In this document: piece by piece, positions 22,846 to 36,279 of the stretch
Numbering within the stretch: position 1 is the stretch's first letter
Layout: each line of letters begins with the position of its first letter
Origin: Callipepla californica brunnescens
Lineage: Eukaryota; Chordata; Aves; Galliformes; Odontophoridae
DNA length: 64,000 nucleotides
Direction: 5' to 3'
Assembly (NCBI GenBank): GCA_023055505.1
Contig: JALIRH010000002.1
Span: 1,612,001 to 1,676,000, forward strand
The notes under the pieces: generated by a model
The model's database searches: none
What the model was told of the DNA's origin: nothing
The model's input: only the letters and a program-made list of their open reading frames with translations
Translations under genes and position numbers: made by a program

Positions 22846-25800
22846 TGAAACATTCATATAAGGCAATAAAAAGAGAGAACAGTTTTTACTGATCTGAAGA
22901 ACTAACTGGTAGGGAAAAAAAACAACAACAGATTTGCAGTGCTGATTTCAAAATGGGAGACAACATTGGTTCCTTTGAAAGCTAACCAGATGATTACTAA
23001 TATCAGGGCATTCTCCTACAGGTTGTGGCCAAAAGAAAGCTGAAGTGAGGAGGAAGGTGCCTAAAATAAAGTAATACCTTGAAAGTTCAATGCGCACAAG
23101 ATCTGAAAGGATGAAGACACCTACGACAGAGAGACTTGAAGGTTTGAAACCTTTCTGGAGATTGATGGAAGCAATCTTTTTTAACATATGAAGAAAGTAC
23201 TTGGATTTGATCAGTGGCAACTTAGAAATCTCCAAACTGAATCAAACTCTTGCTGTCTTCTTGATTTTTAACTTCTCCTCCTCCCTTTTCTGATTCCCAT
23301 GAGGAGCCCATTCGTTGAAAAACAAGGGAGAGCCTAAACTGTTGCTGGTGTAACTCATCTTCACTCCATGGATCTGGGGAAAAGCTGACCTGAATTGGCC
23401 TCATGGGATTGAGTCACACAAACGTAAAGAGGAGGCAAAGGCTCAGGCAGTCTGCTACAATTTACACCCTGAGAGGAAGGAAAAGGCTTGACGAAAGGGA
23501 TGAGAGCTTATTACTACTCACAGCTTTCTGTACATTCCTGCCAGATACATCTATTTCTTCACCTCACTGAACTGCATCATTTAGAAACCCTTCAATTCAG
23601 TGGTCTTTTATTCCATATGGGGTGTAATTTAGCATTTGACTTCCATTAACTTCAGGGGAAGTACACAAATTGTGCTAGCAGAGATCTCGCCTTCAGTAGT
23701 CCATTAAACCCAGTAATCCAGGTAGGAAACTACTCAGTACAGTGGCCTGCCTTGACTACACTCCTTCCTCTCTACCCTTCCTTTACATAGCATCATATCA
23801 ACCTTACTGGAGTTGTGCTGGACTTTTGCTATCATGGCAAAGAGTTAATATTCAGCTTTCCATCTGAAAAGTAAGATTTGTTTCCCCTTACGCTTTCCCT
23901 TCCTTTAAAGGCCCAACACAACTCTGCCATCCTGGGTGGCTGCCACTCAACCAGAGATAAAACATAAACAATTATAGAATGGGATTAGCAAGGGAAAACT
24001 AGTCAACCTGCAGAGGATCAGAGAGATCATTTCTCACACAAGCATCTATGGAAATGAGGAGTAATGAGCTGAGCCCTCCTCACCAGCTTTTCATAATACA
24101 AAGCATTGGGCAGCCAGTCAGGTGGAGAGACAAAAACAAACTCCTTTCTTCTTTTCTTTTATTTTTAGCCAGAAAGTACATTCAGTTCAGGAAGAGGAAA
24201 TCTGTCATGTTGGTTAGATTCTCCCTACCCCAGCAGCACTCTCAAAAGGACAGCTACTCCAAATGGGTCACTTTTTCCATCAACCACAGGGTGAGCACAG
24301 CAGTATCTGAATAACAGCATGGGGCAAAAGCCATATAGGACAAGGATGAGGCAAAACCTTGCACAGCAATGAAACTGTGAGAGAAATGAAAGAAGTTGGC
24401 TGTAATTTTCTAGGAGTTGCAGTCACAGCCAGAGCAATAAGGCCATGAGTCCACAACTCTGTGCTACATTGCATTTGTAACACTGGTCACATCTGTGCTA
24501 TAAGATAGTTCAGATTAGGCTCACGTTTATGTTCAGTCAGTCTGTGAGGACAGCAGAGGGGTAAGGTCAGAAACCTAAATAAGCCTGCAGAACGGTATAC
24601 CCACGCAGTGGTCACCACTGCACAGGAGAAAATTTGATCTGTGTCATGGTAGTTAAGGGAAGTATATTCTTATTCCCTGGGTTTAAGTATATTAACTGAG
24701 TCAGCTGATCTCCCCAGGCTTCCTCTGTAGCTGATGGTGATGCACTGTAGGTAAGATTCATTTAATGTCTTCAGGACCACCACCACCCAGGAGTCTACTA
24801 CTACACTAGTTGTCTGGCTTCCTATAATAGTGGAGAACAAGTCAACAGTCAGTAGAGTTAATGCCACAGGTGGATGCACGCTAGGGTAGATACTTCCCTA
24901 TGGCTGGATAAACCTGAACTTGGCTCAATTAAGAGACTCTTGGATGACTTGCTTCACTCAGATGGAGACAGCTATAGGGCAGATACCTGTCCTAGGTCAG
25001 ATGAGGGGCAGTTGGAGGTGTCTACACTAAGCCAACTATATCTCTCTGAAGACTTATCTCTCTTCAGTGACTCCGAAGAACACTTTGGGTGATCAACTAG
25101 TTCAGTGCAAGTAGAAGGTAACAAGCCTAACAACACATAACTTATGCATGTTTCCTATTTTGAACACAACTATGCATCAGTTTTAGACCAGAGCTCAGCC
25201 CTCTGGCATCTGATCTAACACAGGCTACCTAAAATGTCAGTCTGTAACACGTTAATTGGGCGAATTAAATTCCTCGCACATGGAAGTAACAGTGCTACCT
25301 GAAAACTTGGGTGTCTGCCACAGAGCCTTAAAAGCTTCCAGACCCACCAAACTGACAGCGGAGAGTTTTCTTCTTGAAACAATACTTAATTTCTCTAATA
25401 GGACATACACTTTATTTCAGGGTGACTCAACCATTCAGAACCCAAGTGGATAAAAGGTGAGTAATTTTAATCCTTAAAAGACATCACATGTAATATCAGT
25501 AAAAGAATACAAGACAAAATACGAAGTACAACATTAAAATCTGTGAAATTTGAAGTCAAATGCAATTCTCAGGCTATCCAGGGACTAGATCTCCTGTGTT
25601 TGAAAGGATGGCATAAACATGCAGCCTTTATTTACAAGAACTGCACAGTAATGTCCACTGAGCAACATGTGGATTCACACTTCTGAGGCGCCTGGCAGAT
25701 ACTTAGGCACCTCCCACAAAAACCCTCTAATTAAATGTTAATTAAATGCAACACATTAGGCTTAGCAGACACTCTGCTGCTGAGTTATATACATACAGTG

Positions 25801-28800
25801 CAGACACTCTAATGAAATACTTGACTTTGATTTACGAACATGAATGCTGTTAGAATGGAGTTTCGCGCTGGTATCTAATTTTGCACAAAACAAAGGAGGC
25901 TGCCGTGTCTCTGCTAATGGCTCCAGCTTTTTAATGAATACTTCCCATGATGATGTAATTACACAGTAACTTATAGGCAGGAAAGCAACACGCACAGAGA
26001 AATGCCTTGCATGAAGGGAACCTCCTCTCCTGGCAGCGGAAAAAAGATTTTGTAAGCTTTCCAGCAGCAAATGCCCTTCATCCACTGCAGCAATCTCATT
26101 TCAGTTCCTATTGCTTTTGCTGCCATCACAAGACCTACACTTGATCTAAAGAGAAAGAAACAGTTGTGATGGCTTGTATTATGTCATACCAGTTACAGTC
26201 AAGATGATGAAGAGCCACAGGTGAAAATCATCAAGAGAAAATTAGAGGTGTCATACTTCAAGAATGAATCCATTTATGCATATGACTCCTGATAAAGCTT
26301 CTCAATGTCGTATTCACTCATTACACACACAAAATCATTAACACATCATTAACCTTTATTCAGCTTGAAAGTAAGGGAATACACCTAATTCTGGCCCAAG
26401 AGTAGAGTAATTCAAAAATTGCCTACTCTTTTTGTTTTTTTTCTACGTTTGACCCCTTTAGACTTCTACTGCAGAAGATTTTCATAAAAGAAACTCTGAA
26501 GTACGTCTAAAGTATTATGTTGCCTGGTGTATGGAGCAATTCTGAACCTCTGCAGCATTTATTGTATTATTCATCTCCTTCTGGTCATTTCTATGGAATT
26601 TTATTTTAGCATCTGGAAAGAAGGATAGATCTAGTAGTGCTATGTCTTACAACTCCTAAATGATAATCTAGCAAAGAGTATGCAACTGTGTGGTATCCAC
26701 TATCACAACAAAATATATCAGCAGAGTAACAGACTTTTTTACACATTTCCTGTAAAAAGCCCTCAAAAACTCTGAGGCTAATGTCAGGTATATATTTGCC
26801 AGGGCCACTCCAGGTTCTCTCCAAGGACTGTTCCTACTCCTGTGCAATGAAGCACCCAAAAAAATGCCCCATGCTAAATCTGTGAGGCTTCTGACACAGA
26901 AATAACAAGCTCAGGTAGAGTTTGTGCTGTTGCACTGCTGTCAGAGTCTGCACTGGCACATTTAATCATAGCTCAGGTGTCTTCTCCTTCCACTGTGGCA
27001 ATTCACTTTTTCAAGCGTAAATCTTTTTTCTCTCTAAAAATATACAGCTTATTCCTCACGATGGAGAAGAGGACTATTCTCCAAGCAAGCCCTACCAGAG
27101 AAATGTGAAAATAGCTGAAGCTGTAGGAGGCTGAAGTCGCTCATGTTGTCATGGTACTTTGAGAGTGTGAGGATGGAAGACGTGGCTGAAACACACATTA
27201 CTGTCTTAGGGACCAAGAGGACAGATTAGATGAAATAATGATAAGGAGAAGCAAAATAAATGAGTTTCTTGCCTCCCTGAGGGTAGGCTGTGCTTATTTT
27301 ATGAATGTGAGAACCTATTCTTGGCCTTACACAGGCATCTGTGAAAAATGTGTCACTGCTGCATCTCTCTATGTGTATCCTGTCAAAAAGAGTGAGCGTA
27401 GGGAAATTTAGTGCACCTGACACATTCTGCAGGAAGGCTTGTGGATCCAACCATGTCTTTCTGGAGGGCTTTGTGTACACTGTGGATAACTAAAGCACCA
27501 GCAAGGTCAGAGACTGCCTTGGATGTAGTCCTAGAAAACCATCCAGGCGCACTAAATAAAACAGAATCCAGTAAGCATCTAGGGGGAAGTGATCTTAATG
27601 TATTCAGATCAGAGATGTCACCAGCAGAAGGCTCAAGCAGCAAAGCTTGAAACATAAGATCATAGGAAGCTTTACCTTAAATAGAGGACCTTACCTGTGA
27701 GTAAAAAAAAAAAAAAGTGTGGTGAAAGTACCTAATTATTCCAGTCATTCCATATTGCTGATTAGGAGAGAGAGTCTTCTTTAGGAAATCTTCTCCACTG
27801 CAGTGGCCATTGTAATTAGAAGAAGGTGGAAAAATACTAACTGGTAGATATTGTACTGTCAACGCTCTAACAACATCTTGATGGACATACAGAAAGCTTA
27901 TTAATTAGCATGGAGATGTGAGTCAACAGCTCACAAATTTTGCCAGTCATCAAGATATCAATCCATTCTATACCAATAGAGATAACCTAATATTTTCATG
28001 GTATCAGGAGACCTGCTGTAGACATCTCCTCCAGGATAAGAAGATTCACATCAACTAGTACCTATTCCTCTGCACTATAAACAAATGCCGGTAAACATAA
28101 TCCCTGAAAACATCTCACTTTGTCAAGACTGGAGACAATTCAAAAGATTTTGAACCTTCATGGAAAGCATATCCAAGTCTTGACTCCAAAAGACGTATGG
28201 CACTTTGGGGGTTGTTGCCTCTAAAGACACCTTTATTGGCTACAATCATCCAAGAGTGGAACAAAGCACTGAACTCAACTCAAGAGCTTCGTAGTCCAGT
28301 TAATATATTAAACTGATGATTCAGAGAATTGTGAAGGCTCTTATCTCCAGCTGTCTGTTGTGGTTTTACCTCTTCCCCAGCCACAGATAATGAAAAGGCT
28401 GAATGAAGGTGAAATACTGTTCAATGACTATAACCACTTCAAAGTCACGTCTTTTTCAAACTGTTCCTTGTTTTTTTTGTGACTTAAGGATTGAATATTA
28501 AACAATTGCATGAGCCAAGGTCACCTTTTTCCCCTTGAAATAAATAATTCTGCATTCCTACTCTAAAGGGAGTGACTTCTTCCATTCCCCCATCATCCCT
28601 TCAAAGGTATTGTAATATGTTGTTCAATCGCAATATGTTTAAAGCATGCTTACATCAGATTTTCTTTATGTAGATTTCCGGATAGAGAAACTAGAATCAG
28701 TAGCTTAAAAAGTTAATTGGTCCACCTCCTGCTCAGACTAATCTACTGTTAAGACAGGAAGAACTGAAAGAAGTAATAAAGGATCATATGATATAAATTA

Positions 28801-31800
28801 ACCCCCATGAGACCTAGATGCTAAACAGAAGAATGAAAATAAAGTTGCTCATCTACCTTGTGAGAGACAGTGAGAAATTAAATAGAAAGTCATTAGAGAT
28901 TCCGTGTAAGAAAATGGGCAAAAGAATTACCCACTCTGAACTAGCTGATACTCTTAACAAATCAGTGGATAGCCAGGACTTCAGACTAGATACTTCAAAG
29001 TATCACAGCAACAGTAGGAAGTCAAATCTACAAATGCTGGGTCCAAGGATGCTGAACAGAGGATAAGGCTACCAATATTGCTATGACAGTATGAAGGAAT
29101 GTTTTCTCTCTAGTATTATACAGTCTATGATACCGTGATCCTCCCCAGAACTGTGAAAAGGAATTCATAAATTATCAAGTTCAAAACACTGTATAAAGAG
29201 AAAGTCACTCTTTCCATCAACATGGGAAATGCTGAAAACTAGATTCCTGTGAAACCAGATCTCATGATGCATTAAATGTTTATGGTAAAACTGTAGTTTG
29301 AACTTTTAAAGTCAGAAACAGAAAGGTAAAGACAGATTCTGAATGCTTGTTTGTGGAAAATGATTTAACTGGAATTTGCGCGCTGTTAGACACCAGTTTG
29401 GAGCAGTACAGAAAACATATTTCATTGGAACCTAGCATGTCCCCTAGCCTTTCCTGAAGCAAGACCCCTTATTATGCTGTTCTCCTCTACTTGAAAGTTA
29501 ATTCATTCTACTTCTATCAGATTTGTCTTTAATTGGAAAATGAACACAGAAGTCACAAGAAAAGAACTACTGACCATCTTAACAGAAGTCTTCATCCTTA
29601 GCTGCCTAAGTCTAACCGTGCAGAACCCATCAATGGTGAATAATGACACACAGAGATGTCGAAGATACAAGGATGAAATGGAAGCACTGTAAAAGAATTC
29701 AGATAGTTGGGAGAGTAAAGGGGGTAGTCAACAAGGAGGAAAATGGCTGCACTAATTTTCAGAAATGAGATGGGGTAAAGGCGATGGTTATGATAGGAAA
29801 GTCTGTGTTAGGTAGCTCTGTGATGTGGTTTACTAACACTGGGCAGTGGATTTTGTCAGCCTTTGTCATGCAAGTGTATGGAATGAAATTAACACTAGAG
29901 AATAAAAGAAGAATCATGAGGGAGAAGAAAAAGAAAAACCTGGGATGGGCGTAATTTCATACACAACATAACTATTCAAAAAATAAAAATAAAAATAACA
30001 AAGAAGACATGTAATGACAAGAAAGACATGGGAATTTGTGTGGGTGGTAACATTTTCTTTTTTTTTCCCTTTTAAGGGAGTAACTGGTGGCCAGCTCTAA
30101 CAATAGCACACTGAATCTTTCATGCTGCCCACAATCAATTATGTCCAGGAGCTGGGTGTGGTGTGACCAATTTAATAATAGTGGTGTCAGCTAGCTGCAG
30201 ACAACCTGTGATTAGGCTTTACTTCATCACACCTACCTAAGAAGTGGGCATCCACTATGCTAGTTGGTCTTGGCTCCTTCCTCGCTCAACAGAACAAGAT
30301 CAGCACCTATAGACATGATTCATCTTCCTCACCCCCCACGTCTGATCCCACCTATCTTTTGATGAGATGAATCACTCTCTGGAGATATCATTCAACCTCT
30401 AATAAATATTGAGGGAGCACTACTTGGCTGTCTAAACAAATGGTATAACTCTTAATTAGCTAAATTAACCCAGCCAAGGTGATAACCTGGGTGCCATGAT
30501 GACCTCTCTACATCTGGGGAATTAGTTTTATGGATTCATGAGGTGGACATTGTTCTATCACAATATATTTTCAGATGACAGGAGCATCCTCCATCTCCAG
30601 AATATGGCTCAGATTCCTTAATACTGCTAAGATATCATTTAGAACTATAAAAAGGCAAAGGTCTTTGACATATTAGGAAGTGAAAGCCAATGGGTTGCTT
30701 GTTTCTCCAGTGGTCATTGATGTGTTGTACATGGCTATCAAGTTTTGGGGTATGAGAGGAGCCACAAAAGGCTTCAGAGATTCTTGTTGCAGCAAATTGC
30801 ACATTCAGCTGCATGAGTAACATTCATGCAAATGATCTTGAAGAAAATATTAATAATTTGATAATTTGCATATACTGCTGAGCACGTTGTCATTTCAAAT
30901 GACATTTTGTCCAGAGCTCTTTGTCAGCAAACAGAGACATGGAACAAGCTCTGCAACAAACTCTTACATTAAAAATCACGACCTCATGCTTGAAAATGTT
31001 GGCAACAATTTGACTTCTTTGCAAGGTGTTTTGAATGTTAGATCAGAATGAGTGGCACTGGGATTTGGGCACTGTAAATATGTCACTTGGTATCCAGAGC
31101 TTGATTTTACCCTATTTTAACTTTTCCTCTCTTAATTATAACGACTTCCTTGCATGCTGCAGCATTTCCTAAACATCAAGCAAGAAGGTTTCCTGATTTT
31201 GAGAATCTGAGCATGACAAATACATCCCAATTGTGCTTCCCTTAAAACCCACTAAAATCCAGACTTGACTTGTCCGTACCATTTAGGTATTTAACTGTGT
31301 GCTATCTCTCCTTGCAGTGTTAATTCCTTCCAGGTGATTTAGAAATTTCTGAAAATGCTATCAAAAGTAATTAAAAAAAAAAAAAAAGGGGGGGGGGGGG
31401 GAAGGGAAGGGTAAGAAAAAAGAACAATGTTGTAGACACATGATTTTCTTCTCCTTTCCTAGTGTAACTTTCCCACTGGTGATTACATTTATTGGCATAG
31501 ATAGGACAGTCCAAAATACGAAATATGTGCTTTGTATGCTAGAAGGGCTAATTTCTCAAAGCTGAGAAAAATTTTGAGAGAAACTGACATCAACAGGAAA
31601 TTGTGAATAAAAATGGAGAGTTTTTTGGAATAATTTATTAGATGGACAAAAGCCAAGCATCCGCAATCAAGGCAGAGGATAACTTTGACTAAAAAGCTAT
31701 TATGGTTTTCTGACAAAGTGAAAACATCAAGGAGAAGTATCTACACATAGGCATGTTATCTTCATGTCAGTGTGAATTTATAATATCTAATTTCTTCCTT

Positions 31801-32569
31801 CCCTCTTCTGTGTGTACATATATTTTTCACACATACAAAAAAGTATGCATTTATGTACACTTTTTAATGCATTTCATGCATTTCTTTCCTTACTACTCTC
31901 AGAACACAGAAGACAAGCATAAACAAATGATTAAAGTTTGAAGAAATAAAAGGTGAGGTAGAGAAATCCCAAGCTGGCAGGACTTCAGGCTTGTGGAAAG
32001 ATTTTTTTTTTTTAATCTTACAATAAGATTACAACAAGGAATGGTAAAAGACAAGAATCTGACCATCTCTGTATAATATCATTATAGAAGAAGATGCACT
32101 GAACAAACAATTCTGTTTTATATTAGGAAATGCAATAACCTTGTAATGAAGACAAAGCACTGCACACTTCCCTGGTAACTAAAGTGAATGTTGAATAGGC
32201 ATTTTTAAATCACCAATTCTGGTTACTTGTATCCAAATCCAAAAGACAGCTTTTGAGATTTCCAGTTCTGGAAGTCAGTGTTAAGTTTTAATACAACTTT
32301 GAATCAGAGATGTTCCAGAATGCTCAGTAAGAGTCGCAGCAAGAGCTATGCACTTCATAACCTGACACGAGTCCCAAATAAAGCATTGAAATATAGCTGT
32401 TAATTGGTAAAGAATGGAACAGGTGTGTAACTTAGAGGAATTTACATGGTTTTGATGGAAAGATGCACTGCAAATAATTCAATCTAATTTTACTCTATCA
32501 GGACATATGCTTGAAGAGATTTGGAAGGAACTACAAACATTTTAAAATAATTTAACTTAGGCATCATGG
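22846..32569. other. Long block without recognisable CR1 (9.7 kb)
   Basis: I read this block on both strands for CR1 tails and ORF2 wording and found none, although the rest of the window has about one fragment per 1.5 kb. It contains a 14-base poly(A) at 27703-27716, the A15G14 junction at 31373-31401, a T12 at 32002-32013, paired TAATTAAATG motifs at 25728-25749, and an acidic 72-codon open frame at 24874-25092. Opposed frames at 27226-27655 and 26606-26859 look like chance. No splice-flanked exon was identified with confidence. Confidence 0.6.
31373..31401. repeat. A15G14 homopolymer junction
   Basis: Fifteen A residues followed directly by fourteen G residues and then GAAGGGAAGGG-like purines. 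The all-purine stretch spans about 31373-31411. Runs of G this long are rare and prone to sequencing error, so the exact length should be treated with caution. Confidence 0.95.
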
Positions 32570-32715
32570 ACCACAGAATCATTGAATTTGGAGGGAACAT
32601 CCCAAGATCATCTGGTCCTACCACTCACTACTCAAGTACAGTCAGCTGAAGTAGGTTATCCAGGATCATCTCCCATCAGGTTTTAAATATCACCATTGAT
32701 GGAGATGTCATTGAT
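32570..32715 (-). mobile_element. CR1 3' tail, left half of an inverted copy
   Basis: ACCACAGAATCATTGAATTT, GGAGGGAACATCCCAAGATC, TTATCCAGGATCATCTCCC and AGGTTTTAAATATCACC match the terminal 140 bp of a class D CR1 on the minus strand. It stops at GATGGAGATGTCATTGATG and is followed at once by a plus-strand segment from further 5' in CR1. Confidence 0.85.
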
Positions 32716-32724
32716 GTCAAACAT

Positions 32725-33065
32725 ATGGAAGCTGAGAGAAGTGAGTGACACATCAGAAGGTTGGTCAACAGATAAGCCATGAGCCAGCAGTGTGCCCTTG
32801 TGGCCAAGAAGGCTAATGGTACCCTGAGGTGCATTAAAAAGTGCATGGCCAGCAGGCCGATGGAAGTGATCCTCCCCCTCTACTCTGCCTAGGCCACATC
32901 TGGAGCACTGTGCCTAGTTCTGAGCTTCCCAGTTCAAGACACACAGGGATCTGTTAAAGAGAGTTCAGTGAAAGGTTACAAAGATGATGACAAGCTTGGA
33001 GAATCTCCTCTTTGAGGAAAAGCTGAGAGACCTGGGACTGTTCAGCATGGAGAAGACTGAGGAAA
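32725..33065 (+). mobile_element. CR1 ORF2 C-terminal segment, inverted relative to its tail
   Basis: GAGCCAGCAGTGTGCCCTTG, TGGCCAAGAAGGCTAATGG, GCCACATCTGGAGCACTGTG and TTCAGCATGGAGAAGACTG are plus-strand CR1 ORF2 C-terminal wording. The piece lies 5' in the element of what is present at 32570-32715 but runs in the opposite direction, the layout left by twin priming. A short upstream part (GTGACACATCAGAAGG) seems to come from the ADTPEG region, implying an internal deletion. Confidence 0.88.
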
Positions 33066-36000
33066 TCAAGAAGTGATTCAAGGAATGACAAGCACTCATA
33101 TCAAAACCAGACCCAAACAACGTCAGGACCATGTTAAGTAGATTATAATATTGTTGACTGACTGAGAGTGGGAATCACTGATAAATGTGCTTCTTACAAG
33201 ATTATGCAATGATCAACCTCAGGACTGACCACAGCCTTTTCATCATCTGCCTGAAAATAAATATAACATTAATTATAATCAAATTTACAGCCAACATTAA
33301 CCTTAACAGTGACTGGCACTGGGATGAAGGCTCTCTTATACAGCAGCCTGGACCAGGTGCTCAGCTGTGCCCATTCCAGCAAAATGCAGCTGCATCCAAT
33401 CAAATGCCAAGAACAAGGAGCACAGGCCATGCTTCCAGGGCAGGAGATAGTTTTCTAGTTCACAGGGGCTCCAAGCACTATTTAGGGAAATTAGTGGCAT
33501 TCAGCCATCACCTCCCAACATAATTTTGTGGCAAGAAAAGCCTTTGGCTGGGTGGCCAAGAGAAAAGTGAGTGGGAGAGGAAAACAATGATAGATTTGCA
33601 GATCAAGTTGGTTGGACTGGTATTGCTGGATTTGCATCACTTTGTTCTCCATTCTTTTCAAAAGGGCACTGAGGTTCTGGAAAATACTGAACTATAAATT
33701 AAGATGCAGAAAAAGATTCTTTTTTTTAAATGAGAAGTAAAAATATCACACTGTTTGTGAAAAAGTTGCATTGCCTAGGTTATGGCCTGCATCAGAGGAA
33801 ATTGTGGGTGCTCATGGTTCTTTATTCTAGCAGAGAAAGGCAAAACAAATACAGAAAGCTGAAAGCCGAAGGCAAAGAAATCCAAATTAGAGGAAAAACA
33901 CATATTATTAATAGTGATTAATCACTGAAACAAACTATCCAGGGAAGAGGCAGAATTTCATCCCCCAATGTTCTCAGAGCAAATGAACTTGATTTGTCAG
34001 ACAGGGCGCTTTCTGTAAACATATGCTATTCATCTTGTTACAGGACAAATGAATAAAATTTAGTAAAATATCTTAAAAAATGGCCTACAGACCCTCATTC
34101 TCTCATCCTTTCTTACAAAGTTTGTCTAAGTGCATGAATCATTACCTAATTAGTTATATTTGGTCATTACAGAGATAATGAGACCACTCCAGTTACAATG
34201 AGAATTGAGATACATTTGCATAAGACATCTCCAAACAAGCATAGATATTTTCCAGAAAAAAAAAAGAAAGAAGTCATTAATAGACAACTAGAGAAAAAAA
34301 TGTAGGCATATGAAAAATAATCCTATATCTATATTTTGTGGATTTTTATTGTTATTTAGTTTCAGGAAGTTTGTCTTTACTTGGACCTCTTTGATAGTCT
34401 TGTCCTCACCTGTTATTTTATTTACAACCCTTTTAAAAATGTGATATTCATTGAAATGTAAGTAAGATCTCTCCAACTTGCACAGAAGTGAAATGCAAAT
34501 ACTTAATTGTTTTTAGACTGAGTGCTCAAAATTGTTGTGAAATTCTTCTTTAAGATGTTCCAAATGGTCACCCAAAGTTAGTGGCTATGATCAGATGACG
34601 AGCTGAAGACAGTCCTACGGCACTATTTTTGACAGCAACACAAATATTAAGGGCTGTCATACAGTGTCAGTGCATGAGTTGGTTTATGTGAACATGATAC
34701 CAGAGCAAATTATATAAAGCTGGAATTATAGCATCATTATTATGATTATAGCATTATTAAATAATGCCAAAATTAGCATTTTATGCTTCTTTCTTCTCTA
34801 ACTAGATATTCTCCACTCAGAACATTGCTTTGTAACAATATATAATGCTAAGGCTGGCAGGCTGGGAACAGAATGATTCTGGAGGTTGGTGCATTAATTA
34901 TGAGAAACCGAGTTCTTATTTATTCTATTCCCATTCATCAATGCTGTTGAAGTGTTACCTTTCTGATTTGGTTCCTGCCATTTACCTGAATTTCTTTGTC
35001 TTGTTAGTCGGGCATCTGGAATTTCTAGGCAGTCTCACACTTAAATGCTAGCCAGGCTTGGAATGGGTTCATTTCCAAGAACAGATGAAAGCATCACAGT
35101 TATTCCAAAACGGGCATAGGCCAAAACATGCAATACTCACAAACAACTGCTCATGAAATGTCTGCAAACCAAGAGTTATTGGCAGGCGGCATATGGCAAA
35201 TATGTTGCTCTTCAGAAAACTGTGATCACTTTGTGGGCCACTTTTAAGTAGATAAACAGACCAAATGGTTTGTTATGAATTAAATACACCATTTCTATAA
35301 GTCACAAGATGTGTTTCAGTGTAAAATCAGCATCTTCTCCTCTGGTTCATAATGATTAGTTACCGAGCTGGATAGGAGGAGAGCTTGGATGGGCATTTCC
35401 AGCTAGCTAGTTTTTAAACCCTGCCAAGATAAATCAGATTATGCCCAGATATCAAACTGTGCCTAATAAGCATCAGTGCTGACAATGAGCACCTGTATTT
35501 TTCACTGTTATTTCTCAGCATTTCACCAAAGATTGATCATGAAGAATAATTATTTTGAGCGAGCATAAAACCAGCTGTAACAATTTCTCTAGTAACAGCC
35601 AGACATCACAACACTACTGATAACAAGGCAGATGAATTCACGTATTAAATACAGATCTGGACTGATAGCATCTTTTTCCCTGCTATTCTCATTCTTATTT
35701 GTCAGTTCCAGAATGAAGACTCCAAAAGCTTTTTGCCCCTTTTCCAGTTTCAGCAGTATGTTGTCTTGGTAAGATTTTGGTAAATTTATTCTAGGTTTAC
35801 ACACTTATTTTCACTTCAGACTAAATTTTAGGCCTGGACTTATCAATTCAGTGAAGTGTCTTCCTGTTCAGAAACATGGGAAGACATCACATATGCTTCA
35901 GGCTCCTGTCAACCTCTTCATGTTGTCGTGTCTCTATAACAAAACAAGTACTCAGAAATGACTTAGAGGGGGTTTAAGCTTAGTCAGAAACTTGCATTCT

Positions 36001-36279
36001 AGATCCATACAAAGGATTAACTAAATGAGAATTAATTTCCTGAAAAGCACAACGACCATAAGAAAACATGTAATAATTAGAACTGGGGAAGGAAGAAAAA
36101 GGGGATTTATGAATCCAGTAGCCCAAAACACCATTCTGATCAATTCTGCTCTCTAAAAAAAGTAGCAACACATTAACCAGAGAACTCCCTGCTATTTCAG
36201 TCAGTATCTCAACAAAAACTTTTCCTTGCCTGGATGCAGAGCACAAAACAGAGTGCGTTTTGAGAGGACTGCACTCACC
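33066..36279. other. Anonymous non-coding DNA
   Basis: No transposon recognised. A 112-codon open stretch at 33185-33523 has no domain. An AT-rich stretch at 34715-34770 repeats ATTATAGCAT. The part from about 35100 to 35560 is rich in homeodomain-like and E-box motifs and is discussed as a possible regulatory element. Confidence 0.55.
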
